From NCBI GenBank assembly GCA_021018815.1, contig JAITYX010000004.1, forward strand, positions 4,839,501 through 4,903,500: 64,000 bases of DNA. Direction: 5' to 3'. Of the stretch, positions 26,318 through 39,287 are shown in pieces. Every line of letters begins with the position of its first letter. Position 1 is the first letter of the stretch. The DNA is from Talinum fruticosum (lineage: Eukaryota > Streptophyta > Magnoliopsida > Caryophyllales > Talinaceae). The position numbers were made by a program, and so were the translations under genes. The notes under the pieces are model-generated. The model saw only the letters and a list, made by a program, of their open reading frames with translations. It searched no databases and was not told where the DNA came from.

Positions 26318-27954
26318 TTAAGCAAAACTTCCTGAAGCACCCGCACCAGTACCAGGTCCACCACCGAAACCACCGGCACCACGGCCAAAACCAGGCCTTC
26401 TACCCGCACCCTGCAGATTCAGAAACATGCAATTAATTAAGAGTCCAAAAATAAATTAGAAGGCTATCCCAATGAATGTATGCATTTAAACCATTCATCT
26501 CATCAGCAAGAAAATAGATAGATCAACCAAAAAGCACGGAGCATACAACATTGTTTCGCTTAATCAACAATGTGATGAGAAATAGCTTTTATAACAAAGT
26601 CCACTAACAGAATAGAATTTTGAAGAATGTACTATGCTATCAACTTACACCGAAGGATGGCTGGTAATCTGCTGGAGCTCCACCTTTCTCACCACCGAAT
26701 TCACCAGGTGGTCCACGAGGACCAGCACGGTAGCCCTCACGATCACCAAATCTTGGTCGGTCACCTTCAAATCGGGGTGGGCCGCTGAAAAAAAAAAGAT
26801 TGAATATACACACAGATTAAACACAGTGCCAATCATATGAATTTTTTACAACACTTCAAGTTAAATGAATAAGCAAATTCAGATTCAAAATAAATGTGCG
26901 TATAGGAATTACCGTGGACGATCACCAGGACCACCCAAGGGGCGTCCAGCAGGCTTCATCTGCTTCTTCAAGGTAGCAGGGACGATCTCAGATGGGAGGT
27001 TGAGGTAAGTCCTCAAGAACTCAATGCCATCATTGGTAAGGTACCAGTAATAGTGCATCCATGCAAAGGTCTCCCGCACATACTCCTTTGATTTGAAGCT
27101 CTGCATGAGCTTAATCACTTGCAGATTCGGTACATCAATATCCGGGTGTTTAGCTAGATTGTAGTCCTTTTTGCATAGCAGACACCCTCTGCAAATCACA
27201 TATCTAAGTCATATACAGCTATGTTTACGAGTTTAACGTGTAGTCTGGTTTGGTTTTCCTAACACTGTAACAATACAGATCAGGAGGCTTGAGCATCACG
27301 TAGCATAATGAACAAATTCCCCCATTTGTCATGTCCTTATGCCATCGGATCTCACTTGGACTTACAGGAAAGAACTCAAATCAAAGAATACAAAATGAAA
27401 AATTTAGGTCAAAACTAGGAAATCAATTAGATTTGTCATTCTTTCTTCACATACACAGACCCAAAAACCCACATTATCAAAGGTTACAACACATTAAAGT
27501 GGACAATAATGTACATTAAAGCTGTTAGATTCAACACAGCAGCAATGGGGAATCTTGGACGATGGGCGAAAAACAATAAATGAAACAAATATGGTGGGGG
27601 ACAGTTCTTTCAAAATATGTAACCATGAAATTCCAACAGATAGGCAGCATAAATCAATCAAATGAGACCAAAATCACGCAATTGAACATGAAAACAAATT
27701 AGGACAATTAAAAAATTCAATAGACAACTAAACCAATACCCATTAATAATTCGAATAATCCCGATAGGAGGAAATCTGCAGAGGAAGAGAGAGGGTTACC
27801 TTGGAAGAGGTATTTGCAAATCTCCTTGCGGTTCTTCTCTGGGATAATCTGACGACAGAAAATACAAAAACATCAAAAATTTGTTCAATCGAATTGCTGG
27901 GCGAAGCGGAAGAGGGGATAGGGGAACGAGGAGATAGAAAGACGGACTCACCAT
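26318..27954 (-). CDS. RPS10: 40S ribosomal protein S10 (eS10)
   Basis: Small-subunit ribosomal protein. Exons: 27954-27952 (only the ATG), 27848-27800, 27188-26913, 26784-26649, 26410-26318. The protein reads [17 protein letters not shown], then [68 protein letters not shown] (plectin/S10 domain). A Gly/Arg/Pro-rich tail follows, with [16 protein letters not shown] and a [10 protein letters not shown] terminus. Exon 2 ends in phase 1, but exon 3 read from its normal acceptor gives EGVCYAK and then goes out of frame. The T-run at 27168-27172 (A-run on the gene strand) appears one base short. An acceptor two bases downstream would restore the frame but lose the conserved EGV. An assembly slip is more likely than a pseudogene, since all splice sites and the rest are intact. 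Confidence 0.92.
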
Positions 27955-28049
27955 GGCTGCTCTTGAGAGAGGAGAGGAAGCTGAGGCAGGAGAGGAAGAG
28001 GCAGAGGCGTCAAAGCTTTACAGTGAGATAGAATATAGGGAAACGCCGG

Positions 28050-28201
28050 AAACCCTAATTTGGTGGGTTTATTATAGTACGTGTCTAGTCTCTCTAGTTG
28101 GGCTCAACCTCCCTTTGTTTGGGTAGCATCTATTTTAGGGTTTGCAAATTCCTTCAAGCCCATTAGCACAAGTCCCCATGCTCTAACCCACTTCATGGCC
28201 C
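28050..28201 (-). promoter_or_regulatory. Telo-box and site II elements in the RPS10 promoter
   Basis: AAACCCTAA at 28050-28058, about 100 bp upstream of the ATG, is joined by TGGGCT at about 28099 and by GCCCA/GGCCCA words at about 28159 and 28197. Telo-box plus site II (TGGGCY) is the known promoter signature of plant ribosomal protein genes. Confidence 0.65.
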
Positions 28202-28334
28202 AAATTGATGTTGTGTACACCAAAGTACCTAACAACAATAATACTCGCAACGCGTATCGGTTCAAATGATTTGATATTTATTTCTCTTAAATATGATTTC
28301 AAACTTGAATTTTGTGAATTAATAAATTTTGTAA

Positions 28335-29001
28335 GAGCACCCCTACCGCTGAATTGGGAGATCCAGTAGAGGCCCAATCTTTATCTCCTCCTCCCGGGAT
28401 CGCTCCCAGTGGCAATGGGAGATCCGTCGGAGGAGAGATAAAATTTGGATCCAAACGAATCCCATTTATTTTTAACACATCAGTTTTTTATTTATAGTAA
28501 AAGTGATTTTTGATTATTTCTAGTAAATTTTTGGATGTTCAATTGAGAGTGGAATATTATATGTGTTTTCTTTACGAAAAGAATAATCTATTTTTTAATA
28601 GTGTGGGTGAAAATTATAAATTAATTATATATTTTTTTATCGAACTTTGGTGTTGTATTTTTTGATAATGTGTGTGAAAGCTATAAAGTTACTATATTCT
28701 GAATTAGATTTTTTAAATTAATTTGTTATCATAAAATAATTACTTAACACTCAAAAATTATGTAAATTATTTTTCACAACTTATAAAAATAAATTACAAC
28801 ATAAAATAGAATAAGAAAAATTAATTAAATATGTTTAGTTGTGGATTCCATGGGAAATATTTTAGTTGAAGATTCAAATTTGAGATCCTTTGAATATGGA
28901 GATGAAAAAATGAGAGAAAAAAAAAAGCTGGATCTTTTGATTAGGTGGATAGTATGCCCCCACCAACAGATCCAGAATTTGATCCTGCATTGGGAATGTT
29001 C
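28335..29001. mobile_element. Probable Tourist/Harbinger-like non-autonomous element
   Basis: The left terminus GAGCACCCC and the reverse-complemented right terminus GAACATTCC are similar. Both are flanked by TAA (28332-28334 and 29002-29004), the 3-bp TSD typical of Harbinger. Subterminal words GGGAGATCC and AGATCCAG recur at both ends. The interior is AT-rich. The ends are short, so the call is tentative. Confidence 0.45.
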
Positions 29002-30044
29002 TAATAGGAAAAATCTACCCTTATGTAGGCCAACAGTTACTTGACTCTATTGACATAAATGATCCAAATTTCATTTTAAAAAGACAATAATTACGGTTCA
29101 CATTTCTATGCATTCATTAGATGTATCATTCCAAGAAAAAGGTATTACAATATTGATTGTATAAACTCTAAGCTAAGGTATAATTTATGTAGACATTGTG
29201 AATAGATATTTTAGAAGCCAATAATACCAAAATTGCTTATATTAGATGTATCATTCAACAATCTATTATCACCATATTATGGATATTTACTTCACCAGAG
29301 TTAATACAAATAGTATATTTTTCTTAATTTTTGCAAAAATACATTCAGCATATATTATTACTGGTGGCGTAATAAGAGTGGAAAAAACTAAAAGTAACAG
29401 AGTTTCTCAAAACAAGGAATCGGGGATTGACAATATCCATGCCTCTTTCATTGGTTCAATCATAAATGAGTAGCGACACTCACATCACATGTATCATTAG
29501 TGCTACAACTATAGTATTATGTATAACCCCTTTTCAACATCATTTATCTTTGAAAAAAATTACTGCATTTCAAACACTAAAAGATGTGATCATTTTGACC
29601 CAAAGAAAGACACGTAGAGAGAGCAGGTGATGTTATGTCATTATATGATTAGTCATATCTTATAAATGAAAATTTTATCTCGATTGAATGTTTTAAATTT
29701 AGTATGAGACTCGTGAAGGAAAAATCCTATGTAAATCATATTATTACTACAAGAAAATAACAAGTAATATGTTAAAATAATACAAATCTCATAATACAAG
29801 TACATTAAATTTGATAATAGTCATTGATGTGAATCACACAATCTAGGTATAAGATCTTTGGTGGGGAGGGGAAGGGCACCCACCAAAGAAGGTGATATTA
29901 CTTAAAAGTTGACTTTGGTGGACAAATTGAATTGGTGAATTAGATTAGAGACCCCATATATGATTAATTATGATGCACTGCAATGATTAGAACAACAAAA
30001 TCATGAATTCCAAAACCTTAAAAGGTACCCAATACAATTGTTGA
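29002..30044. other. AT-rich intergenic DNA
   Basis: No gene, structured RNA or pairable repeat ends were recognised between the two transposons. Confidence 0.5.
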
Positions 30045-31045
30045 CAAAAAAAAAACTAGTAGGTACCTTAAATTTTAGGCCATTTATTTTTGTACCCAAA
30101 GTTATCAAAAATTAAATTAAGGTGCCTTAAATAATTGGACCAACTACTTTCTGGGTCCAATTCCGGCCCGAGCTTGGACGGAGTTGTGAAAAGTCCAAAA
30201 TGCCCTTCCATGATCGATCACTCTTCTCTCTTTTCTCTCCATATCCTCCATACCCAATTCCGCAAATCTTTTTGTACGAAAGCCATAACAAAGAAAGGGA
30301 AGTAGAGAGCGAGAGGGGGACTGAAGGTGAAAAGAAGAGGAAGAAGAAGAAGAAAGAGGGAGATTCGAGTAAGCGAGGAGAGATGAAACGAGAAGAATAA
30401 AAGGATTGAAAGACTCGGAGCCGAATTAAGGGAAAACCAAAGGCAACGGGAATGAGGAATAAGAAGAAGGCAAGCGAATGGGAAGTCGGAAATCGGAACA
30501 CACTAAGAAGAGGAAAGAAATCGAGAGGGAAACCGAGGCGAAACGTAACGATAAGAAGAAGAGGGGAACGAAATCAAAGAAGAAGAAAGGGAAAACTAAA
30601 AAGTAGAGGAAAAGAATAAAAACATAAATTCAAACCTCCTATTCATGAAGAGAGAAAATCTCGGCTTTATTTTTTACCACCGAAAATTTAACCGAAAAAA
30701 AACAAGTAATCAACCCCAAATTTCAAAAAATTACAAAAATTATACTCGGTTTCCGGAAAAAAATTACAGAGGAGAGATAAAATTGAAGAACGAAAACTCA
30801 TGGAGATGGAGGTGGAGGGGGAGAAGGAAAGAGGAAGAGGAAGAAGATGACAATAAGGGTAATATGGGATGTTCAAGTCAAAATTTTCAATGTTTCGCTC
30901 AAACAATCGGAAAATTGAAGCTCGGGCCGAAATTGAACCCAGGAAATAGTTGGTCAAATTATTTAAGGCGCCTTAATTTAATTTTTGATAACTTTGGGTC
31001 CAAAAATAGATGGCCTAAAATTTAAGGTACCTACTAGTTTTTTTG
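30045..31045. mobile_element. Non-autonomous MULE-like transposon, 1,001 bp
   Basis: Long terminal inverted repeats of about 121 bp (30055-30175 and 30918-31038) differ at only about 8 positions. They start ACTAGTAGGTACCTTAAATT and run to CGGCCCGAGCTT. A perfect 10-bp direct repeat, CAATTGTTGA, flanks the element at 30035-30044 and 31046-31055. Long TIRs with a 9-11 bp TSD fit Mutator-like elements. The interior (30180-30915) is strongly purine-rich on plus (AAGAAGAAG, GAGGAAG) and has no transposase. It could be captured host sequence (Pack-MULE), but no parent was recognised. Confidence 0.85.
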
Positions 31046-31055
31046 CAATTGTTGA

Positions 31056-32427
31056 GATCATCTAATTACCTTCATTTTTAAGGGGAGAAGAGAAGAAATA
31101 GTTTAAGAGTGGAGTAAGTGAGAAATGCTCACAATATTCATGAATGTTTATCAATCAACCTTTCTTTATCACTATTTCGTCGCTAAATGTTTATGCGGTG
31201 AAATAATTATACGTAACGATTAAATTTTTTATTTGCTAACCGACGCTTTTCTTGTAGTCTCATTAGCTAGCTAAATCCTTTAATAAAATGAAATAAGGGA
31301 CGTGGAAAGAAGGCCAAAGCCTATTAAGATCATTTAACGGGAGGCTTAAACCATCCACCGATTAACAAGATCAAGTGATTGAGGAACAAAGAATTTATTG
31401 TACAACATCGATACGTGATTCAATAATCTCTTTAAGATGTATATGGTACTATATTGTTCTATATATAGCACGGATCCATATTAGTAAAAACATAATTTTA
31501 ATGTGTAATAATTTTTAGTTCTTAATTAGTACATGTACTTTAAATATTTTGTTAATTTTTAAAAATATTTTTTAAAATTTGAAGTTAGTTGTCTAGTGAT
31601 ATTGTTATGAGCAACAGAAAATCAGTTCATTATTGTTAAAAAAAAAAGAAAAGAAAATCAGTTCATTAGCCTCAAGTTGATTTGAATTGATCTATAAGAG
31701 TAATGCTATTGGACTAAATTCGATCAGTTTTTATTTTTACTTTTATTTTTATTTTTTAACTAAACACATAAAAGGCTATCTAAAATTATTCTTATTTTTT
31801 GATTTTTCACTCTTACTCTATTTAACTATTACTCATAAATTCTCAGTGAATTTAGAATTTATAACATTTCGTGTAGTAGATAAATGATAATAAAATTCTA
31901 TATAATTTTTCTTTTTAATGTATGATTAAACTTTCACATTCGTAACTTCTTAACAAATATCTTCTATCAAATAAAAATTAAACGAAGTTTTTCCTCATAT
32001 TAATTTATTGATCTTAATTTTTATCAAAATACCATGTATATATATAACCCACAATAATTTATTCAACCATTAATTTTATTAATGGCTTGGACTTATAAAT
32101 TATCGAGTATTTATTTAACTAAGCAGGAAACAAATCAAGAAAAATAAGAAATTTAGTCTTATTTTAATTTTTTTACGAGAGAAGTTTAATTATTTTTATT
32201 TTTTGATCGATTTTTTTAAAAAATTTCTCTGAGGGAAAAAATTATTTTATTTTGCAGTCTCTTTCAGAAAAAATTACCTTAATATAATTCTGATCCCAGG
32301 GGAAAAAAAGGAAAAAAAAAAAAAGAAGTTTCATTGAGCTGAATAAAACGTAGCCCTAAGTTCACCTTCTTCTCTATCTCTCTCCCTCCCTCTCTGCAAA
32401 TTATCTCTCATCTCTCTCTTTCTGTCA
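31056..32427. other. AT-rich intergenic DNA and leader of the MYB gene
   Basis: No gene was recognised. The last 100 bp (32360-32427) is a CT-rich leader directly before the ATG at 32428. Confidence 0.5.
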
Positions 32428-35400
32428 ATGGTTTCGATGAATCCGAACTCGCCGGAAGGGTTTTACTTGGACTCCCAGGGCACTTCGCTTCCCGGCCTCA
32501 ATCCCTTCTCCTCGTCGCCAGCGGATTCTCCGGCGACGGCGCCGAATACGCCGTCGTCTTCTGCCACTGATGAATTGAGTAACAAGAAGATTCGTAAGCC
32601 GTATACGATTACTAAGTCTCGCGAGAGTTGGACTGAGCCTGAGCATGACAAATTCCTCGAAGCCTTACAGCTGTATGTCAATTCTGAAACTTTTTCTCAA
32701 TTGCATTATTTGCATTTGTTTTTTCAGCTTATTGTTCTGCACTTGAATGTGTTTGAGATTAATTTGCATTACTGTTTTTTTGTGATTGTAATTGTTGGGA
32801 CTTTGGATTCAGTGATAGTATTTCAGGAGAGTATATATTGAGATTGAACAGCATTTTAGTATATTTTTGGGTTTCTTGTCTGGAAATTGAGGGGGTTTTG
32901 GTCGGGATTCCTGGAATCCTATACGAAGCCGAGGCTGGAAATCACAATTCTTTGTCAAAATCCCCTTCGTTATTGTTTTGATGGGTTTCTTAATAGAATT
33001 CAGTCCTTGACCAATCTAGCTGTTGAATTGCCCAAGTTGTTTCTTTAGGTAGAACTAGTGGGTTATTGGGTCAACTTTAGTGGAAAAGGCACACCGAGGA
33101 ACCTTTCATGGATGATTGTTTACTGAACGTGGTAACTTTGCTCCTCTGATGTCTGTCTTGCTACCCAAGATTTTGCTTGCTCGCTTGGAGCTCGGCATTT
33201 CTGAGTATGAAAAAAGCTAAAAATCCATTAGTTTGTGTCAAGCATCATCCGAGAGCCGGAAGAGGAAGCAGTGAAATCAGCAGTCCCCACTCTAAAGGCT
33301 AAGCTTGATAGACCTACAGGTCTACTAATTAACATGATGTTCAGAGATCATGATCGGTGATGCTTGAACATCTACTATGAAGCTGTTCTATCATTGTTGG
33401 TTGAGAGGGGTTTAGCTCCCTCTTAGCTGATTTTACTTCTTGTTTCTATTTCCCCTTTCCTTTAATAACATGATGAATCATTTTCAGTTATTTGGTGGTT
33501 TGGACCAGAATAAAAGCTGAAAATATGTAATTGATGGAAAAATGCATAGAATGATACAAGGAAAAACAATTTACGTTTTCAAATTAGAAGACGAAAAATG
33601 AATGTAGAGAGCAAACACGGGAACCCCTTGTACAAGTGGCGGAGAAAAAGGACAAGAAGAAACATATAATAAGTCTTGGATGAAACTATAGGTTCCTTTA
33701 TGATGACTTGGAATCTGGTTGGACCAAAGAGCATCTCCTCTTTGCAGAGGAGATATAGTCAACAAGCCATGCTAATGAAGAAATGTCCTTGAGCAATGTT
33801 GTAGATGTGCAGTCAATTTTCAAATGCGCATGCGCGCCTGTGTGTGCGCTCTTTCTTAATGTGGTTGGCACACAATTATTGCCTCATTGGCTTAGGTTCA
33901 ACATGACTTGGCGCATGGCATAGCATAATTGAGTTCTTTACGATCTTTGCATGGATATGCGTACAGTTTTCCCTTTCATCACCCTGAAATAGTTGTATGA
34001 ACTCCACTCTGCAGATTCGACCGTGATTGGAAAAAATTGAAGCCTTTGTTGGGTCAAAAACTGTTATTCAGGTAAATCTGCATTGGTAAATTCTTATACT
34101 CACAGTCCCATATGCTTGCAGTTTTCTTTTTCTCTCCCCAACATTTTGGCACAGCATCAATGCTTTCCGATCTTTTTGTGACATCTCTGATATGATACAC
34201 CATATATGGCATGCTTTTTGAGCTTTTGGTAATGAAAACCTTAAAATGCCATATGTTCTGTCGTAACCTTAAAATGTCATCTTTTGTAACATATCCATTA
34301 ACATAGCAATGGCTCCAACTTTTGAAGTTTCTTTTCTAGTTAGTTTTGAGTTAGTGTTTGCAAAAATACTCCATAAGCAAGGGGGATAACAGTTGTCAAT
34401 GATGCAGATACGTAGTCATGCCCAAAAGTACTTTCTGAAGGCCCAAAAAGTGGCAGCAACGAGCATCTACCTCCTCCTCGGCCAAAACGGAAGGCTGCTC
34501 ATCCATATCCGCAGAAAGCCCCTAAAAGTGGTTGGCCTCTTTCACTATCTTTATCTGTAACTTGCCTTATAGGACTTTCATGTAACCTAGCTTATATGTA
34601 TTCATATGGACAGTTCCAACACTGCCACAAGCGACTACCTCTTCCCAATCTTCTCTTTTACTCGAGCCTAGATTTCAAAGACAAGACGCAGCTTCAGCGC
34701 CCACAAATCCTAACCACAATGCAGCTTTCTCTTCTGGAGCTGCTAATGCTCAAACAGTCGGCATGCCAAGTGTCTCAAGAGGTATGTTTACTGCAATTCT
34801 AATTCCTCACTAATATCTTTTATGGACTTGCTCAAATTGCTGATATGATGGTGATTTTAATTTGTTTACGGTTCTTTTATTAGGGGATATAAGATCCTCT
34901 GCGGCACCAATTGCCAATAATTGTTCTAGTAGTACTGAAAGCACAGCTATGGCACGTACCAGTGAAAAGAATGAACCATCAAATCATGCCCCCCATTAAG
35001 AGGTGATCCATTACTCTTAGTTCTTGTTCATCAATAAGATAAATCAATTGGCTGGACAAGGTTGAGTGCTAATTATGTTCATCGTCACCAGTTTATACAT
35101 ATATCTGTATCCTAACTTGGACATTTGTGCCGTCATGAATGGATGAGTGTTGATCTCGTCATGAATAACTAGATTTCTTTGCTTGGTGCATGCTTCCATG
35201 ATACATATTTATTTGGACTATGCAAATGCTTCCATGAAGTTCCTTTGTGGGTTTCATTTATACTCCTCTGTTGTGGTCAATCAACCAAGCTAATATTATG
35301 GTTCCTCCTTAGGGTGCAAGCTGTCGGACAAGGGTCAAATTTATTCACCTGGAAACCCCTAACTGAACTATAGAAATGCCATTTCCATATTAGATTTGAA

Positions 35401-37134
35401 AGGTGTTAAGTGTATTGTTCTCCACAACTGAAGTAGAGGAAAATTTAGTGAGACATATCTAGTACAATACAGAGCTTGAAAAAGTGCCCTGTAAATGCTT
35501 TAATTACCCTGAAAGTGGACTCTGGAGATGCCTTCTTCTCTTTTGTATTTGTGTGCATAGACGTGTTTGTGCATAAGCAGGGGTGGGTGGCAGGGAAAAT
35601 GGGCTTTGGAGGAGGTAGTAATATAAATATAACATAAAATGAATACGGTAATTCACATCTTGCTTTCATTATCTGCTTGGAATTTGTCTCATTTTCTTAC
35701 TAGAGAAACTACATGGATAGTATCTGATGAGTAGGTACTACCTTTTGCGAATGCTATTATGAGAATGTATTCATTGAGTGCAGTAATGACAAAATGGTAC
35801 TGCCAGATGTTCATGATTCTGGGTTTGTCTTAGAAAGATATTGCTATCTCCAATATTGCTTACTGGCAAAAGGCCTGTAGGTGCGGTAGTGAATAGCGAT
35901 GTCTGATTTCTCATATATTTCATTTTATTTTACTCCTTGGTAATCTCCTTGTTGCATTAGTTGAGAGAGCACTCTTTTGTTTTGTCTTTGGCTGTCTTTC
36001 TCAAGCTTTTGTCTGTGATAGATGTCATGAAATAGCTGATGCCTTTATCTTTTGATGCAGTTCTGCCTGATTTTTCCCAAGTATATTATTTCATTGGAAG
36101 TGTCTTTGACCCCAAGCTACTGATCACTTGCGAAGGCTTAAGAAGATGGATCCGATTGATGTAGAGACGGTAGTATCTTATTCCATCTTGTGTGTTTGAG
36201 TTCTTGGTCATTGTCATGTCCTTGTCATCCATTTCTCTGATTTCTTTATGAGTCGACTGTCTTCTTCTCCCATGCATCACATTTTGGCACATAAAGTGAT
36301 GTAAAATTTGACAACTAGAGATGCTAAGAATTTGTGTCTGCTTTATGGAGTTTTAGTTGCAGTCTATGTATGAATTGTAAAACCTTACAGAGATATTTAC
36401 TTTGCTCCAAATAGCACAACCTTGCTAATATATTAACTGGAGCATCAAAAGAACACACTGGTAATTGACTAGTCTACAATGGTATACCTCCCCTTGATGT
36501 GCTGCCAAATCACCTTTGTACTTTTTCTCTATACCTTTATAACTCAGAGGTCCTCTATTTATATCTGTAATATAAATGCCATTAAGCGCACATTCTTCTG
36601 AATTGAAATGAATACTGGTGTTTGCTTATAGAACGTCATAACTATTTTGTTTGGTGTTCCAGAGTGTGATACTAGCTTCAGTCTTTATGCTGCTTGAAAC
36701 TTAAACGGTTGGAATTTTCGCCAGGTATTATTGTTGATGAGGAACCTCTCTGTCAATTTGATGAGTCCTGCTTTTGAAGAACATGTAAGTGGCAAAGACG
36801 TCTCAACTACTGAGTTTCCTTTGCAATATTTAGTTTTTCGCCCTCCTGTTTCCTTCAAGACACTTTTACTTCTTTGCTTCTCGTATTCTGGAAATATGTC
36901 TTTCCTGTTGACTTCATACTTGTTTTACCTAGTAATGGACCCTGGAATTGGAGTTCTAGTTTACGCTGGAAATTGTTTTTTTTTTTGGGGGGGTTGTCGT
37001 ACCTTGAAGCACTTGATGATAATGTGATGTTGCTTCATGTTCGAATCTTTGTAGAACAACTTATTTTAATTCCTCTGCAGAAAATTCTTACATATGCTGG
37101 AGTAGAATCTTGCAATATTATTGGAAGTAACTAG
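32428..37134 (+). CDS. RVE6: REVEILLE-type MYB-related transcription factor (LHY/CCA1-like, RVE6-like)
   Basis: Single-MYB factor of the RVE4/6/8 type, which binds evening elements and acts in the circadian clock. Exons: 32428-32672, 34015-34071, 34408-34530, 34614-34781, 34884-35002, 36061-36169, 36725-36784, 37081-37134 (about 312 aa). Exon 1 ends [20 protein letters not shown] then DKFLEALQL. Exon 2 is FDRDWKK and exon 3 [11 protein letters not shown], the SHAQKYF helix. The [15 protein letters not shown] block and the C-terminal LCL domain ([37 protein letters not shown]) follow. Splice sites and phases fit, yet four exons are each one base short: the A-run at 34031-34036, the A-run at 34445-34449, the C-run at 34989-34994 and the G at 36116. 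As written, the frame is lost in exon 2. No nonsense substitution was seen otherwise. Either the sequence has uncorrected homopolymer errors or this is a recent pseudogene. Confidence 0.85.
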
Positions 37135-39287
37135 CTGATACACACCTGACTCCTTTGTCTGGATGTCTTATGTTATACTTCAAACTTGTTTCATCCAAAA
37201 AATTACCTAAAAAAATAAAGGAAAAAGGTATAGCGGAACAGCAAACTGGTTTAGTATACTTGAACTATTCCTTTCCTGGCTCAATGGCGGAGTGAATTTA
37301 AGCTTTCTCTAGACCTGAACTGAAAGTTTTTCCCGTATGCTATATGTAGCGAGTCATATGATAGTCAATGTGGATGCAATGATATCATCTGTTTAATTTA
37401 GTATTGAGCTTTATTCTTTGTATATATGTGGACGGAATGCTAATATGACTTGCAAAGTGACAGTAATGATTCATGTGAAAGCCTCATGAGTTCTCACAAC
37501 ACATTGGTAAAATAAGGAATTTTAGGTAAATTATCCTTCAATTGGCCAATTGGAAGAATTTCATTAACATGGGGGCACACACTAAGCCTTACATAAATAA
37601 GCCTATATCAGACTTTGAAAAGGGACGAGTTCAGTCATGTTAGGACACTTGATTCCTTGTACCCAATTGAACCTGCTACCTGACTCTCAGTTTACGATAG
37701 TTTTCATTGAAGAGATTAAACCAGGAATTGTTGATATGATATACCAACTAATTCCTAATTTTGACCAGGACATATGGACACTTGAAGCATACTCAATTTT
37801 TGGCACATCTGCTTCTACTTTATTTGTAATTACATGTCTTTCTAGATATGTGTCTTGGTCTTTTGCCGCATTTTCACATATTTTTGGCCTGGCTGACAGA
37901 GAAGGCTGCTTGCTTCCTATGAAGTTGACTGTGATAAGGCCAATGCTGGTAGCATGAATCACATCGTCTGTGGCAATTGATCTGACCTTCGATTCCCTAT
38001 GTGAATGGAACTCCAACCCTCTCTCGCTGGGCCCGGGATTTCCTTTGCTGGTTGTTACTGGCTAGCATTCTGGGATCATCACTGATATGAATTCCTGTAC
38101 ATAGGAAGAAATACCTTAAATGTCAGTTTACTGGATGTAAAGCTGTGAGTTGCTCGCTGAAAGTTATACATGTACAGGAGGCTTTGTATATCATTATGAG
38201 TTTTTTTGGTCCCAGTATGTAATTACTGTGCAGATCTCCTGTTTCTAGATTTACTTTACTCATGTTTTATGCTTAGATGACTGGTAATAAATTTAAATTT
38301 GAATGAAATAATGAGATTACTGACCGTGCTCCATAAACATGATCTGTAATCTGTTATGATTAGCAATCAGATTACTCTTGGAATTGGCCTCTCTCGGGCG
38401 AGGCTGTTTACAGTTGGATCTCCTTGAGTCTACTAAGGTGCCTGGGGAGAAGAGGGGTGGGGGGGGACTTGGTGGTGTTATTGTAAGTGCAACTCCAGGC
38501 ACTCAATATTTGCAGATAATTAAAAACTACAGTTTAGATCTTTAGGGTGGTATTGTTGGCTGCAGCAATGGTTTATGTAGACTTTCAGCTTTTGATTTTT
38601 CAGCTTTTGTATCTGATTTTATCAATATATTTTCAGATTCCTCCCGATTTTAAATTACACATATTCATCTACATTTGTGGTTTATGTCAAAAGAGCTCAT
38701 CCTGGCGGGGTTTTTTTTACCACTTGTTTTAAGCCACCAATTTTTTCCTTTTTTTTTTGGGTGTGGGTGTGGGGGATCATCTATACTGTTAAATATTTTT
38801 GAATATAGAACACCAAAAAGAAATTTATGTCAATAAATTAGTATCCATACTTCTCTACTCAAAGAGATTAGGTTGCTGGCTCTTTTTTTTTTTTTTCTTT
38901 TAACCATGCCATGGGGGTGCTGGGGAGTGGTAATTACATAAACCACCTTTTGAAAAAGGGATAGGGGTTTGATATAAAAAACAAAAAAAGAAAGAAAGAA
39001 AAATGGTTAGGGGTTTGGCCACTGGCTCACTACATGAAAGTTTCCTTTGAGTTTTTGTTAGTTAGTCTAATTGGTAAATTATCCACGAGTTACTACAGAA
39101 AACTAATATTTAAATTTCATTTACATCGGTCCTTAAGTCTTATTCGTGAAAAAAAAGTTTCATTGAGGTAAACGCAAAATGCATAAAGAGATAGACATTA
39201 GAGCTACCATCTATGTATTTATGCAAAATTTGCTACACTCATAGAAAACATAAGAAAAGAAACAAGAAAAAAGAAAAAAAAACTTTG
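37135..39287. other. Region between the MYB and PAM68-like genes
   Basis: The 3' UTR of the MYB gene may extend into the start of this stretch. No second gene was recognised. Frames such as the one at 37637-37957 show no family motif. Poly-T and simple A/G-rich runs occur near 38750, 38885 and 38975-39003. Confidence 0.5.

Noticed and set aside
37637..38016. Frames on both strands over 106-109 codons downstream of the RVE gene
   Set aside because: No recognisable motif, opposite strands overlap, and base composition is like intergenic DNA.
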